DNA from: Thermocatellispora tengchongensis
Lineage (GTDB): Bacteria; Actinomycetota; Actinomycetes; Streptosporangiales; Streptosporangiaceae
NCBI RefSeq assembly: GCF_014202315.1
Contig: NZ_JACHGN010000004.1
Location: 186,001 to 250,000, forward strand
Length of the DNA stretch: 64,000 nucleotides
Direction: 5' to 3'
Position numbers and translations under genes: made by a program. This document shows positions 1-8,648 of this stretch, piece after piece. The notes beneath the pieces are model-generated. The model had not been told where the DNA came from. It searched no databases and saw only the letters and a program-made list of their open reading frames with translations. Position 1 is the first letter of the stretch, and each line of letters starts with the position of its first letter.

Positions 1-607
1 CGTACGAGCGGGCCAGGCCGAGGGCGGTGGCGAGGGGGTCGGGCTCCACGGAGAGCACCACCCGCTCGCTCAGGGCCCGCTCGGCGGACAGGGCGCCGCC
101 CTCCAGCATCAGCGCCAGCGCCCGCTGCGGGCCCAGTTCGCGGGTGAGGAACCAGGTGCACCCGCCCCCGGGGTGCAGGCCGATCTTGGTGAAGGTGGCG
201 GCGAAGCGGGCGCCGGGGCCGGCGATCCTGATGTCGCAGCACAGGGCCAGGTTCAGGCCCGCGCCGACCGCGGGCCCCTGCACCGCCGCGATCGTCGGGA
301 TCGGCAGCGCGAGCACGGCCAGGAAGGCGTCGTAGTACGCCCGCAGCGTGGCGCGCAGCTCGCCGACCGGCCGCTCCCCCGCGTCGCCGAACATCGCGGG
401 CAGGTCGGCGCCGGCGCAGAACGCGGTGCCCTCGGCGCCGACCACGAGGGCGCGGGCGGCGGAGTCGTCGCGGACCCGCTGGACGGCGGCGGCCAGCTCG
501 TCGCGCATGCGCTCGCCCAGCGCGTTGCGCCGCTCGGGATCGGCCAGCGTGATGACGCGCACCCCGTCGTCGTAGGAGTCCAGCCTGATCGTCCGCCACG
601 CCGCCAC
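1..607 (-). CDS. Enoyl-CoA hydratase/isomerase family protein (3' end outside window)
   Basis: Crotonase-fold protein that would hydrate or isomerise an enoyl-CoA in the cytoplasm. I read about 200 residues. The N-terminal VITLADPERRNAL segment, the oxyanion-hole stretch AFCAGADLPAMFGD and the second block IAAVQGPAVGAGLNLALCCD are typical of the family, followed by IRIAGPGARFAATFTKIGLHPGGG-type helices. The GTG start at 607 has an AGGGAG ribosome site 7 bases upstream. It begins 29 bases after the molybdopterin subunit gene, so it is probably the last gene of that operon. The C-terminus lies beyond base 1. Family call is secure; the substrate is not known. Confidence 0.85.
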   Translation of the reverse strand, partial: MAAWRTIRLDSYDDGVRVITLADPERRNALGERMRDELAAAVQRVRDDSAARALVVGAEGTAFCAGADLPAMFGDAGERPVGELRATLRAYYDAFLAVLALPIPTIAAVQGPAVGAGLNLALCCDIRIAGPGARFAATFTKIGLHPGGGCTWFLTRELGPQRALALMLEGGALSAERALSERVVLSVEPDPLATALGLARSY

Positions 608-636
608 CGCACCGCTCCCTTCCGCCGGCCCTCACC

Positions 637-2853
637 TTACGACAGCAGCTTGTCCGGGGTGATCGGCAGGTCCCGGACGCGTGTGCCGGTGGCGTTGTAG
701 ATCGCGTTGGCGATGGCGGCGGCGACGCCGGTGCCGGTCAGCTCGCCGAGGCCGCGCGCGCCCTGCGGGTTGTAGCGGGTGTCGGGGTGGTCGAGGAAGT
801 GCACGTCCACCGCGGGGATGTCGGCGTTGACCGGGACCAGGTAGTCGGCGAAGTTGGCGTTGGCGATGCGGCCGGTGGCCGGCTCGACGTACGCGCCTTC
901 GAGCAGCGCCTGCCCGGCGCTCATCACCACGCCGCCGGCGATCTGGCCGCGCGCGGTCTTGCCGTTCACGATGGTGCCCGCGTCCACCACGCAGGTCACC
1001 CGCGACAGCCGGGCCTCACCGGTGAGGCGGTGCACCCGCACCTCGCAGAAGTGCGCCCCGGAGGTGATGAAGGCGTACCGCTCGGTGTCCTCGCCGAGGG
1101 TGGCCGTGGTGACGGCCTCCACCCCGGGGGTCCCGGTCGTGGTCAGCAGCTCGCCGAACCCGGCCCGCCGCCCGCCGCCCTCCAGGACGCCGGAGGAGTA
1201 GCGGACGTCCTGCGCGTCCATGCCGTGGAAGGGCGAGCGGGCGTCGGACACGGCGTGCGCGATCAGGGCCGTGATCGCCTCGCCGGCGGCGTCGTGCACG
1301 GCCGACAGGATCGTCGAGGTGGCCGCGGAGCCGACCGCGCCCATGAACGAGTCGCCCTCGGCGGCCACGGGCAGGGTGGAGTCGCCGAGGGCGGGCCTGA
1401 TCCGGCCCACCGGCAGGCCGAGCCGGTCGGCCCCGGCCATGGCCAGCACGGTCATCGCGCCGGTGCCGAGGTCGGCGGTGTTGCACGCCACCTCGACGGT
1501 GCCGTTGGCCCGGAACCGCACCCGCGCCGCGCCCGCGTGCTGGCTCGAGGGCAGCACGCAGGTGGCCATGCCCATGCCGACCAGCCATTGGCCGTCGGTC
1601 ACCGAGCGGGGCTCGGCCTTGCGCCGCGACCAGCCGAACCGCTCGGCGCCGACGCGGTAGCACTCGTCCAGGTGCTTGCTCGCGTACGGCAGCCCCTTGT
1701 CCGGGCTGGCGGTGGCGTAGTTGCGCATGCGCAGCTCGATCGGGTCCAGGCCCAGCTCGTGGGCCAGTTCGTCCATGGCGCACTCCAGCCCGAACGTGCC
1801 CGCCGCGTAGCCCGGGGCGCGCATGATCGTGCGGCGCGGGATGTCCAGATCGACGACCTTCAGCCGCAGGTCCAGGTTGGGGCACTTGTACGCCGCGGTC
1901 GGCGGGCTCGCCGGGTTCTCGATCTCGAAGGTGGTGACCGCCAGGTTCTTCACCGCGGTCAGCGTGCCGTCGCGGCGCGCGCCCAGGGTGACCGTCAGGT
2001 GCGAGGCGGTGCGGTGCCCGGTGACGGTGAACAGTTGCTCCCGGGTGGTCACCACCTTGACCGGGCGGCGCAGGGCCCGCGCCGCCGCGGCGGCGAGCAG
2101 GGTCGGGGACCAGCTCGTCGCCTTGCCGCCGAAGCCGCCGCCGACGTACGGGCCGATCACGTGCACGTCCTCCTGCGGCACGCCCAGCCCTTCGGCCAGG
2201 TCCAGAGCGTGCAGCGCGGGCCCCTGCGAGCCGCTGTGGATCGTCAGCTTGCCACCGTCCCACATGGCGACCGCCGAGTGCGGCTCCATCGGGTTGTGAT
2301 GCTCGGGCGGCTGGGTGTAGACGGCGGTGTGCGTGACCTCGCTCGCCGCCAGCGCCGCGTCGATGTCGGGCACCCCGTCGGCCAGGATCGTCACCGGGTG
2401 CCCGAAGGGGGTCTGCGGGTCGCGGGCGCCGGGCACCCCGGCCAGGAAGTCGGCGGCCGGCGGCTGCGCGTCGTACTCCACCGTGACCAGGGCGGCGGCG
2501 TCGCGGGCCTGCTCGAAGGTCTCGGCCACGACCATCGCCACGATCTGCCCGTAGTGGCGGACGACGGCGTCCTGCATGGCGCGCTGCGGCTCGCCGATGA
2601 ACTGCGCGATGTAGGACCTGGGCGGCAGCAGCCGCAGCGGGTTGGCATGGCTGTAGACGGCCAGCACGCCCGGCGCGGCCGAGGCGCGGGCCGCGTCGAT
2701 GGACCGGATCGTGCCCTTGGCGATCGTGCTCAGCACGAAGTAGCCGTGGGCGAGCCCGGCGGGGTTGTTGTCGGCGGCGTACCTGGCCGCCCCGGTGACC
2801 TTGGCGCGGCCGTCCACGCGGTCCAGCGGCGCCCCCAGCGATGTCCTCGTCAT
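637..2853 (-). CDS. Xanthine dehydrogenase-family molybdopterin-binding subunit (PaoC-like aldehyde oxidoreductase)
   Basis: Large catalytic subunit, 738 aa, binding the molybdenum cofactor. The N-terminal domain (RVDGRAKVTGAARYAADN) is the a/b-hammerhead; the cofactor segments include YVGGGFGGKATSW and GARGLGELTGTG, in which E704 of GLGE is the expected catalytic glutamate. The ATG at 2853 overlaps the stop of the FAD subunit by ATGA. The open frame extends much further upstream, but that part is antiphase translation of the FAD gene. Together with the two upstream subunits it resembles the exported PaoABC aldehyde oxidoreductase of E. coli more than cytoplasmic xanthine dehydrogenase. A PaoD/XdhC-type cofactor-insertion chaperone is not seen next to it. 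Confidence 0.9.
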   Translation of the reverse strand: MTRTSLGAPLDRVDGRAKVTGAARYAADNNPAGLAHGYFVLSTIAKGTIRSIDAARASAAPGVLAVYSHANPLRLLPPRSYIAQFIGEPQRAMQDAVVRHYGQIVAMVVAETFEQARDAAALVTVEYDAQPPAADFLAGVPGARDPQTPFGHPVTILADGVPDIDAALAASEVTHTAVYTQPPEHHNPMEPHSAVAMWDGGKLTIHSGSQGPALHALDLAEGLGVPQEDVHVIGPYVGGGFGGKATSWSPTLLAAAAARALRRPVKVVTTREQLFTVTGHRTASHLTVTLGARRDGTLTAVKNLAVTTFEIENPASPPTAAYKCPNLDLRLKVVDLDIPRRTIMRAPGYAAGTFGLECAMDELAHELGLDPIELRMRNYATASPDKGLPYASKHLDECYRVGAERFGWSRRKAEPRSVTDGQWLVGMGMATCVLPSSQHAGAARVRFRANGTVEVACNTADLGTGAMTVLAMAGADRLGLPVGRIRPALGDSTLPVAAEGDSFMGAVGSAATSTILSAVHDAAGEAITALIAHAVSDARSPFHGMDAQDVRYSSGVLEGGGRRAGFGELLTTTGTPGVEAVTTATLGEDTERYAFITSGAHFCEVRVHRLTGEARLSRVTCVVDAGTIVNGKTARGQIAGGVVMSAGQALLEGAYVEPATGRIANANFADYLVPVNADIPAVDVHFLDHPDTRYNPQGARGLGELTGTGVAAAIANAIYNATGTRVRDLPITPDKLLS

Positions 2854-3827
2854 GATCGGCCTGCCAGCTCCAGTAGGGCGCGGACGACGGTCCGGCGCAG
2901 CAGCTCGGGTTTGAACGCGTTGTGGGCCAGCGGGCGCGCGCCGTCGGCGGCCTTGGCGGCGGCGGCCTCGAAGGCGTCCTCGCGGGCGGGCGCGCCGGTG
3001 AGCGCCGCCTCCACGGCGGGCAGCCGCCAGGGCCGGGTGCCGACTCCGCCGGCGGCCACCCGCGCCGCCCGTACGACGCCGTCGCGCAGGTCCAGCGCCA
3101 CCGCCGCGGACGTCAGCGCGAACTCGTACGAGCTGCGGTCGCGCACCTTGACGTAGGTGGAGCGCTCGGCCCAGGCCAGCGCGGGCACCGACACGGATGT
3201 GATCAGCTCGCCCGGCCGCAGCGCGTTCTCCTTCTCCGGGGTGCCGCCGGGCAGCAGGTAGAAGTCGGCCAGCTTGACGCTGCGCTCGCCGTCGCGGCTC
3301 GCCAGGTGCACCGAGGCGTCCAGCGCGACCAGGGCCACGGCCAGGTCGCTGGGGTGGGTGGCCGCGCAGGCGTCGCTGGTGCCCAGGATCGCGTGCATCC
3401 GGTTCTCCCCGGTCAGCGCCGGGCAGCCGGAGCCGGGCACGCGCTTGTTGCACGCAGAGGCGGTGTCGCGGAAGTAGCCGCACCGGGTGCGCTGCAGCAG
3501 GTTGCCGCCGATCGTGGCCATGTTGCGGATCTGCGGCGACGCGCTGCGCAGCAGCGCCTCGGCCAGGACGGGGTAGGGCCCGGCGACGAGCGGGTGCTCG
3601 GCGACGTCGGCCATCCGCTCCAGCGCGCCGATGCGCAGGGCCCCGTCGCGCACGGCGACGCCGCGCAGCGGCAGGCGGGTGATGTCGAGCACGTGCTCGG
3701 GCGTCATCACCTCCAGCTTCACCAGGTCCACCAGGGTGGTGCCGCCCGCGAGGTACGCCGAGCCGTCGCCGGCCAGCGCCAGCGCCTCGCGTACGGTGCC
3801 GGGCGCGGCGTAGGTGTAGGGCCTCAT
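2850..3827 (-). CDS. FAD-binding subunit of molybdenum aldehyde oxidoreductase (PaoB-like, extra Fe-S cluster)
   Basis: Medium subunit, 325 aa, passing electrons between the Fe-S subunit and FAD. It has the FAD pyrophosphate motif YLAGGTTLVDL (residues 25-35) and the MATIGGNLLQRTRC block. Four cysteines, C116, C126, C135 and C154, sit in the CGYFRD...CNKRVPGSGC...HAILGTSDAC arrangement that carries the additional [4Fe-4S] cluster of PaoB-type subunits; xanthine dehydrogenases lack it. The gene overlaps both neighbours by 4 bases, so the three subunits should be co-translated. Confidence 0.9.
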   Translation of the reverse strand: MRPYTYAAPGTVREALALAGDGSAYLAGGTTLVDLVKLEVMTPEHVLDITRLPLRGVAVRDGALRIGALERMADVAEHPLVAGPYPVLAEALLRSASPQIRNMATIGGNLLQRTRCGYFRDTASACNKRVPGSGCPALTGENRMHAILGTSDACAATHPSDLAVALVALDASVHLASRDGERSVKLADFYLLPGGTPEKENALRPGELITSVSVPALAWAERSTYVKVRDRSSYEFALTSAAVALDLRDGVVRAARVAAGGVGTRPWRLPAVEAALTGAPAREDAFEAAAAKAADGARPLAHNAFKPELLRRTVVRALLELAGRS

Positions 3828-4435
3828 CCGCGCTCACCCGCGGCCTTGACCGCCGCCACGATCCCCGGGTAGGCCCCGCAGCGGCAGATGTTGCCGGACA
3901 TGAACTCCCTGATCTCCTCCTCCGACCCGGCGTGCCCCTCGCGGATCAACGCGACCGCGGACATGATCTGCCCCGGTGTGCAGAAGCCGCACTGGAGGCC
4001 GTCGCACTCCAGGAACGCCCGCTGCACCGGGTGCAGCTCGTCGCCGCGGGCCAGGCCCTCGACGGTGGTGACGGCCTTGCCGTCCAGGCCGGCGGCCAGG
4101 GTGAGGCAGGACAGCACCCGCCTGCCCTCCACGTGCACCGTGCAGGCGCCGCACTGGCCCCGGTCGCAGCCCTTCTTCGTGCCGGTCAGGTCCAGCCGCT
4201 CGCGCAGCGCGTCGAGCAGGGTGACCCTCGGGTCCAGGCTCAGCGTGCGCTCGCGCCCGTTCACCCGCAGGGTCACCCGCACGACGCTCGCGCCGGCGCG
4301 GGCCGGGCCGGCCGTCGCCGCGGCGGCGGGCGACGGGGCTCCCGCCGTGCCGGCCGCGAGCGCCGCCGCGGCGGCGGAGGTGGCCAGGAAGCCCCGGCGC
4401 GAGACGCCGCGCTCCGGCTCGGATGCTTGCTCCAT
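3824..4435 (-). CDS. Tat-exported [2Fe-2S] subunit of aldehyde oxidoreductase (PaoA-like)
   Basis: Small subunit, 203 aa, carrying two [2Fe-2S] clusters. The N-terminus has a twin-arginine motif SRRGFL (R13, R14), a hydrophobic Ala-rich stretch and a likely cleavage region near residue 45, so the folded complex should leave the cytoplasm by the Tat route. Plant-type cluster cysteines are C90, C95, C98 and C110; the second cluster uses C149, C152, C184 and C186 (QCGFCTPGQ and NICRCGAYPG). The stop overlaps the FAD subunit start. It begins 18 bases after the aldo/keto reductase, suggesting one transcript. Confidence 0.92.
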   Translation of the reverse strand: MEQASEPERGVSRRGFLATSAAAAALAAGTAGAPSPAAAATAGPARAGASVVRVTLRVNGRERTLSLDPRVTLLDALRERLDLTGTKKGCDRGQCGACTVHVEGRRVLSCLTLAAGLDGKAVTTVEGLARGDELHPVQRAFLECDGLQCGFCTPGQIMSAVALIREGHAGSEEEIREFMSGNICRCGAYPGIVAAVKAAGERG

Positions 4436-4453
4436 ATCCGCACATCTCCAAGG

Positions 4454-5419
4454 TCAGGATCGAGCAGGGGAAAGTCCGGCGAGGCGGTCGAGCTCCCGCT
4501 CGGTCAGCTCCAGGTCCAGCACGGCCGCGCTCTCCTCGACGTGCCGGGGCTTGGACGCGCCGGGGATGGCCACGACGGTGTCGCCGTAGAAGCCGGTCAG
4601 CCAGGCCAGCGCGACCTGCCCGGCCGACACGCCGTACGCCTTGCCGATCGCGTTCAGCTCGGCCACGAGCGGCGCGGTGCGCTTGAGCCCGGCCGGGCTG
4701 AAGCCGCCCATCAGCCTGCGTACGCGGGGCAGCTTGCGCACCAGCTCCGGGTTCTCGTGGAACTTGCCGGTGAGCAGGCCGCTGCGCAGCGGCGAGTACG
4801 CGATCAGGGTGACGCCCAGCTCGCGGGCTGTCCGCAGGGTGCCGTCGCGCTCGACATCGCGGTGCAGCAAGCTGATCTGCACCTGGTTGGAGGCCAGGGT
4901 GAGCCCGTGCGCGGCCAGCACCACCGCCGCCGTACGCATCTGGCGGGCGGAGAAGTTGCTCACCCCCACCGCCGTGATCCTGCCCTCGCGGCACAGCCTC
5001 GCCATGGCCTCCACCTGCCGCGGGATGCCGGACAGCGAGCCCACGGGCTGGTGGATCTGGTGCAGGTCGATCGGGAAGCCCTGGAGCGCGGCCAGCCGGT
5101 CTCCGACCGTGTGGCCGATGCTCGCGGCGGTGCGCAGGGTCGGGGTCCACTTGGTGGCGATCATCACCTCGCCGGGTTTGACGCCGTGGGCACGGAGCCC
5201 GGTGGTGAGCGCCCGCTCCGAGGCGCCCTTGCCGTACATCTCTGCGGTGTCGAACCAGTTCACCCCGCCCGCCAGCGCCGCGCCCACGATCGCGGTGACT
5301 GTCTCCTGGCCGATGGCCGGATAGAAGCCCTCGACCAGGCCGGGGCCCGCGAACTGCATGCAGCCCAGCCCGATGGGCGTGATCTCGAACTCGGTCGCGC
5401 CGAGTCTGCGCCTGCGCAT
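4454..5419 (-). CDS. Aldo/keto reductase
   Basis: NADPH-dependent oxidoreductase of the (beta/alpha)8 type, 321 aa, the usual length. The catalytic tetrad is visible: Asp in WFDTAEMYG, Tyr in the same motif, Lys in IATKW and His in DLHQIHQP. The C-terminal IPGASKPRHVEESAAVLD segment is the coenzyme-binding loop. As first gene of the operon it precedes the molybdenum oxidoreductase, so both may act on the same aldehyde or ketone (inference). The promoter region 5420-5550 is shared with the divergent TetR gene and contains two matching 18-base sites. Confidence 0.9.
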   Translation of the reverse strand: MRRRRLGATEFEITPIGLGCMQFAGPGLVEGFYPAIGQETVTAIVGAALAGGVNWFDTAEMYGKGASERALTTGLRAHGVKPGEVMIATKWTPTLRTAASIGHTVGDRLAALQGFPIDLHQIHQPVGSLSGIPRQVEAMARLCREGRITAVGVSNFSARQMRTAAVVLAAHGLTLASNQVQISLLHRDVERDGTLRTARELGVTLIAYSPLRSGLLTGKFHENPELVRKLPRVRRLMGGFSPAGLKRTAPLVAELNAIGKAYGVSAGQVALAWLTGFYGDTVVAIPGASKPRHVEESAAVLDLELTERELDRLAGLSPARS

Positions 5420-5437
5420 TGCCTCACCTCCACCTCG

Positions 5438-5501
5438 TGAGACAGAAGCATCTCAATGGGGGACAGACATGTCAATCGCGAGATGAGACAGAGATATCTC
5501 A
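5438..5501. promoter_or_regulatory. Duplicated operator in divergent AKR/TetR promoter region
   Basis: Two near-identical 18-base sites, TGAGACAGAAGCATCTCA (5438-5455) and TGAGACAGAGATATCTCA (5484-5501), are spaced 46 bases start to start. Each has inverted TGAGA/TCTCA arms. They sit between an aldo/keto reductase and a TetR regulator, the usual place for a TetR operator. Binding is inferred, not shown. Confidence 0.7.
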
Positions 5502-5550
5502 GCACTAGGCATAGGCGTCCACAGGAGAGACAGGGCCTAGACTGTCCGTC

Positions 5551-6129
5551 ATGGTCAGGCATCCCGCACTGCACGATCGGATAGCCGCGGCGATCCTCGA
5601 CGCCGCGGCGGAGGTGCTCGCCGAGCGCCCGACGGCCAGCATGGCGGAGATCGCCGAGGCGGCCGGCGTGGGCCGCGCGACGCTCTACCGCTACTACCCG
5701 AGCCGCGACGCGCTGCTCCAGGGCCTGACCAAGGCCGCCTTCGACGAGGTGTGCGCCCGGATCGCCGACGCCGACCTCGACTCGGTGCCGGTCCCCGAGG
5801 GCATCGCCCGCCTGGCACGCGGCTTCATCACCGCCGGCGGCAAGTACGCCGCGCTCGCCGAGGTGGGCAAGAAACGCGACGACACCGCCGGGGAAAACGC
5901 CGAGGACATCGACAAGACCCTCGCCGAGCCGGTGCTCGCCCTGCTCGAGCGCGGCGTGGCCGACGGCACGCTCCGCGCGGACGTGCCGGTGGACGTGCTG
6001 CTGGAGCTGTTCTCCGGCCTGCTCGGCCAGTCGCTGCGCCTGGTCGCCCGCCGCCGCCTCGGCGTGGAGCAGGCCAGCGCCACCCTGATCACGCTCTTCC
6101 TCGACGGGGCCCGCAAGCCCCCGGCGTGA
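5551..6129 (+). CDS. TetR/AcrR family transcriptional regulator
   Basis: 192-aa repressor. The N-terminal helix-turn-helix (residues about 12-55, with MAEIAEAAGVGRATLYRYYPSR) is characteristic; the C-terminal half is the variable ligand-binding domain. It is transcribed away from the aldehyde oxidoreductase operon, and two copies of an imperfect palindrome lie between them, so local control of that operon and autoregulation are likely. The ligand could be an aldehyde handled by the operon, but nothing in the sequence proves it. Confidence 0.92.
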   Translation: MVRHPALHDRIAAAILDAAAEVLAERPTASMAEIAEAAGVGRATLYRYYPSRDALLQGLTKAAFDEVCARIADADLDSVPVPEGIARLARGFITAGGKYAALAEVGKKRDDTAGENAEDIDKTLAEPVLALLERGVADGTLRADVPVDVLLELFSGLLGQSLRLVARRRLGVEQASATLITLFLDGARKPPA

Positions 6130-6172
6130 CCGGTGGACGGCAACTCGCCTGCAAGCCGGGCCCGGCATCCTC

Positions 6173-6793
6173 GTGGGCGTGAGCAGACGTCGAAGCGGGG
6201 GCCGAGCCCACTACAGGAAGAACCGGGGCGGCGTCCGGCCCGTCGCCGACCCGCCGGCGCCCGGGGCACGGCCCGAGCCGCCGGTCAAGACGGGCAGGTC
6301 GCCGGGGCCGATCCTCCAGGTGCTGATCGTGGTGATGTGGGCGGGGATCTCCGTGGCCCCGATCCCGCTGTCCGTGCCCCTGATCCAGCTCGCGGCGGGC
6401 GCTTACGGCACCCCGGGCACGCTCACCGTCGAGAGCTGCGTCCGCGTGGGCCGGGGCAGATACGACTGCGAGGGGACCTTCACCCCCGACGGCGGCGGCC
6501 CCGCGCTCACGGTCTCCGCCCCGGGCGACCTGGAGGCGGGCGACCGCGTCACGGCTCAGCTCGCGCCCGAGGGCGACCGGGCGGTCGTGGCGGGGACGCG
6601 CGGCGTGCTGACCACGCTGACGCTCCCGTTCCTCAGCATCGGGATGTTCGGCTTCCTGCCGTACGTCGTGCTGTACTGGCTGCCCCGCAGCACCCGGCGT
6701 CAGTTGCGCAAGGCCGTCATCGCGGGATGCGTGCTCACCGCCGTCTCGGTGGTGGGGGTCACCATCGGGCTCATCGCGACGTACTCGGTCTGA
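6173..6793 (+). CDS. Predicted membrane protein, unknown function
   Basis: 206 aa. After a basic, proline-rich cytoplasmic N-terminus (about 45 residues) there is one membrane span (ILQVLIVVMWAGISVAPIPL), an extracytoplasmic segment of about 75 residues with two cysteines (ESC and YDCEG), then two further spans near residues 145-165 and 180-203. I do not recognise the family. The GTG start at 6173 is one of two in-frame options (the other is 6179). It converges on the DMT transporter gene, overlapping its 3' end by about 20 bases. Confidence 0.65.
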   Translation: MGVSRRRSGGRAHYRKNRGGVRPVADPPAPGARPEPPVKTGRSPGPILQVLIVVMWAGISVAPIPLSVPLIQLAAGAYGTPGTLTVESCVRVGRGRYDCEGTFTPDGGGPALTVSAPGDLEAGDRVTAQLAPEGDRAVVAGTRGVLTTLTLPFLSIGMFGFLPYVVLYWLPRSTRRQLRKAVIAGCVLTAVSVVGVTIGLIATYSV

Positions 6794-7685
6794 CCTCGGC
6801 CTCCACCGGGGCGGCGGGCTCCGCCCCGGGCGTCTCGGCCCGCGAGGTGGCCAGCACCGAGCCGCCGAGGATCAGCGCGAACGCGACCAGGATCGACGCG
6901 GTCAGCGGCTCGCCCAGCACCACCACGCCCGCGACGACGGCCACCGCCGGGTTGACGTAGGTGAACACCAGCGCCCGCGACGGGCCGACCTCCCGGATCA
7001 GCGCGAAGAACACGATGAACGCCAGCGCCGTGCAGACCAGGCCGAGCCCGGCGAGCGCGGCCAGCACCTGCGCGCTGGGCAGCGCGTCCGGCCAGGTCAG
7101 CACCGCCGGGGGCGTGTAGACGAGCGCGGCGGCGGTCAGGCACACGGCGGTCATCTGCAGCGAGGGGACGTCCCGCAGCACACGCGCCGCGATCAGCGGG
7201 GCGATGGCGTAACAGACGGCGGTCAGCAGCACCTCCGTGATCGACCACGCGTCGCCCCCGGTCAGCTCGGGCGCGGCGAGCAACGCCACCCCCGCGAGCC
7301 CGATCCCCAGCCCGGCCCACCGCTTCAGGCTGAGCCGCTCGTCGTCACCGCTCAGCCGCGCGAGCACGACCGCCACGATCGGCGAGGCCGCGATGAGCAG
7401 CCCGCTCATGGAACTGGTGAGGTTCCGCTCGGCGTCGGACAGCAACCACCACGGCACGATCATCTCGAAGGTGCAGAAACCAAGCAGCGGCAACCAGTAC
7501 GGCCGCAGCCGCCCAAGCCCGCCCGCCCGCAGCGCCAGCGGCAACAGCACGGCCGCCCCCACGGCCGTCCGCGCGAACACCAGCACCGGCACGGACACAC
7601 CGTCCACCGCCACCTTGATCATCAGATAGGGAATGCCCCAGATCACACTCATCAGGGCGAAAAGCACCCACCCACGCCTGCTCAC
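6771..7685 (-). CDS. EamA/DMT-family permease
   Basis: 304-aa integral membrane protein with ten predicted spans in two EamA repeats, beginning VSRRGWVLFALMSVIWGIPY and including the PYLMIKVAVDGVSVPVLVFAR motif. The family exports small metabolites, often amino acids, but the substrate cannot be read from sequence. I chose the GTG at 7685, which has an AGGGTGGGG ribosome site; the open frame extends upstream to 7934, but that part is antisense to the GntR gene region. It is divergent from that GntR gene. Confidence 0.88.
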   Translation of the reverse strand: MSRRGWVLFALMSVIWGIPYLMIKVAVDGVSVPVLVFARTAVGAAVLLPLALRAGGLGRLRPYWLPLLGFCTFEMIVPWWLLSDAERNLTSSMSGLLIAASPIVAVVLARLSGDDERLSLKRWAGLGIGLAGVALLAAPELTGGDAWSITEVLLTAVCYAIAPLIAARVLRDVPSLQMTAVCLTAAALVYTPPAVLTWPDALPSAQVLAALAGLGLVCTALAFIVFFALIREVGPSRALVFTYVNPAVAVVAGVVVLGEPLTASILVAFALILGGSVLATSRAETPGAEPAAPVEAEVRPSTSR

Positions 7686-7912
7686 AGTGCCCCACCCTAG
7701 AAGTGAGCATCGGCCCCACATAAGAGCCAATGTCCCGCAAAAACCATGAACCACTGCGCACCGCGTACCACCGGAACGCGACACCACACGGGGAGCCCGC
7801 GGCATGGGAAGGGCGCACCCCGCGGGGAGCTCGTACGGGCGTTCACCTGGGAGAGTGGTCGGTGGCGGCAGCGCGTATTGTCTACGCAGCAGCCCTTCGC
7901 CGAGGAGCGCCC

Positions 7913-8554
7913 ATGGCTTCGCCCGTCGTCCCACCGTCGCTGCGCGAGCGTATCCGCGAGTACATCGTCGAGGGTATCGTGCGCGGGCGCTGGAAGCCGG
8001 GCGAGCGGATCGTGGAGCGGCGGATCGCGACGGAGCTGGAGGTCAGCCAGACGCCGGTGCGGGAGGCGCTGCGGGAGCTGGAGGCGCTGCGGCTGATCGA
8101 GTCGGCGCCGAACAAGGGTGTGCGGGTGCGCGGGCTGTCGGCGGCGGGGCTGGAGGAGATCTATCCGGTGCGGGCCGGGCTGGAGCGGGTGGCCGCGGAG
8201 CTGGCGGCGGCGCGGCTGGGCGAGGACGCGTCGGCGCTCGAACCGCATGTGGCGGCGCTGTGGGCCGCCGACCGGGCGGGGGACGTGGAGGCGCAGGCCC
8301 GGCACACGGTGGCGTTCCATCGGGAGCTGGTGCGCGCCTCGGGCAACGCGGTGCTGCTGCACACCTGGGAGTCGCTGGGCATCGACGTGTGGACGGTGCT
8401 GGCGATCCGGTGGCTGGGCACCAGCCGCCGCGCGTACGCCGAGGAGCACCAGGAGGTCATCGACGCCTTCAGGCGGCGCGACCCGCGGGTCGGCGAGCTG
8501 GTCAACGCGCACGTCCTGGCCTGTGCGCCCACCCCCGTCACCGACCCCTCCTGA
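7913..8554 (+). CDS. GntR-family (FCD) transcriptional regulator
   Basis: 213 aa. The N-terminal winged helix (about residues 8-70, RIREYIVEGIVRGRWKPGER...EVSQTPVREALRELE) is a typical GntR reader head, followed by an all-helical FCD domain (EEIYPVRAGLERVAAELAAARL, HTVAFHRELVRASGN, HQEVIDAFRRRD). Start ATG 7913 has a GAGGAG ribosome site. It lies directly upstream of aceE, which has a strong palindrome in its promoter, so it may be the local counterpart of PdhR (inference); control of the divergent DMT permease is also possible. Confidence 0.9.
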   Translation: MASPVVPPSLRERIREYIVEGIVRGRWKPGERIVERRIATELEVSQTPVREALRELEALRLIESAPNKGVRVRGLSAAGLEEIYPVRAGLERVAAELAAARLGEDASALEPHVAALWAADRAGDVEAQARHTVAFHRELVRASGNAVLLHTWESLGIDVWTVLAIRWLGTSRRAYAEEHQEVIDAFRRRDPRVGELVNAHVLACAPTPVTDPS

Positions 8555-8565
8555 CCCTCGCGCAT

Positions 8566-8626
8566 ACTTTGATCGGAAAAAGTCGTGCCTTGGGTATTTT
8601 GATCGATCATCGATCAGACATAAAGT
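8566..8626 (+). promoter_or_regulatory. aceE promoter with 17-base perfect palindrome
   Basis: TGATCGATCATCGATCA at 8600-8616 is a perfect inverted repeat around a central C. It fills the gap between a TTGATC -35-like element (8599-8604) and a TAAAGT -10-like element (8621-8626). A second TTTGATCG half-site lies 30 bases upstream (8568-8575), three helical turns away. This looks like a repressor operator for aceE; the adjacent GntR protein is the obvious candidate, although the motif is not the usual GntR TnGTnnnACnA form. Confidence 0.65.
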
Positions 8627-8648
8627 GTCCGGTGGGCCTACCGGCCCC

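Noticed and set aside
787-3156. 789-codon plus-strand frame opposite the molybdopterin subunit gene
   Set aside because: Mirror frame of a high-GC gene; sequence is His/Gly/Arg/Val-rich with no domain, while the minus strand gives a complete conserved enzyme.
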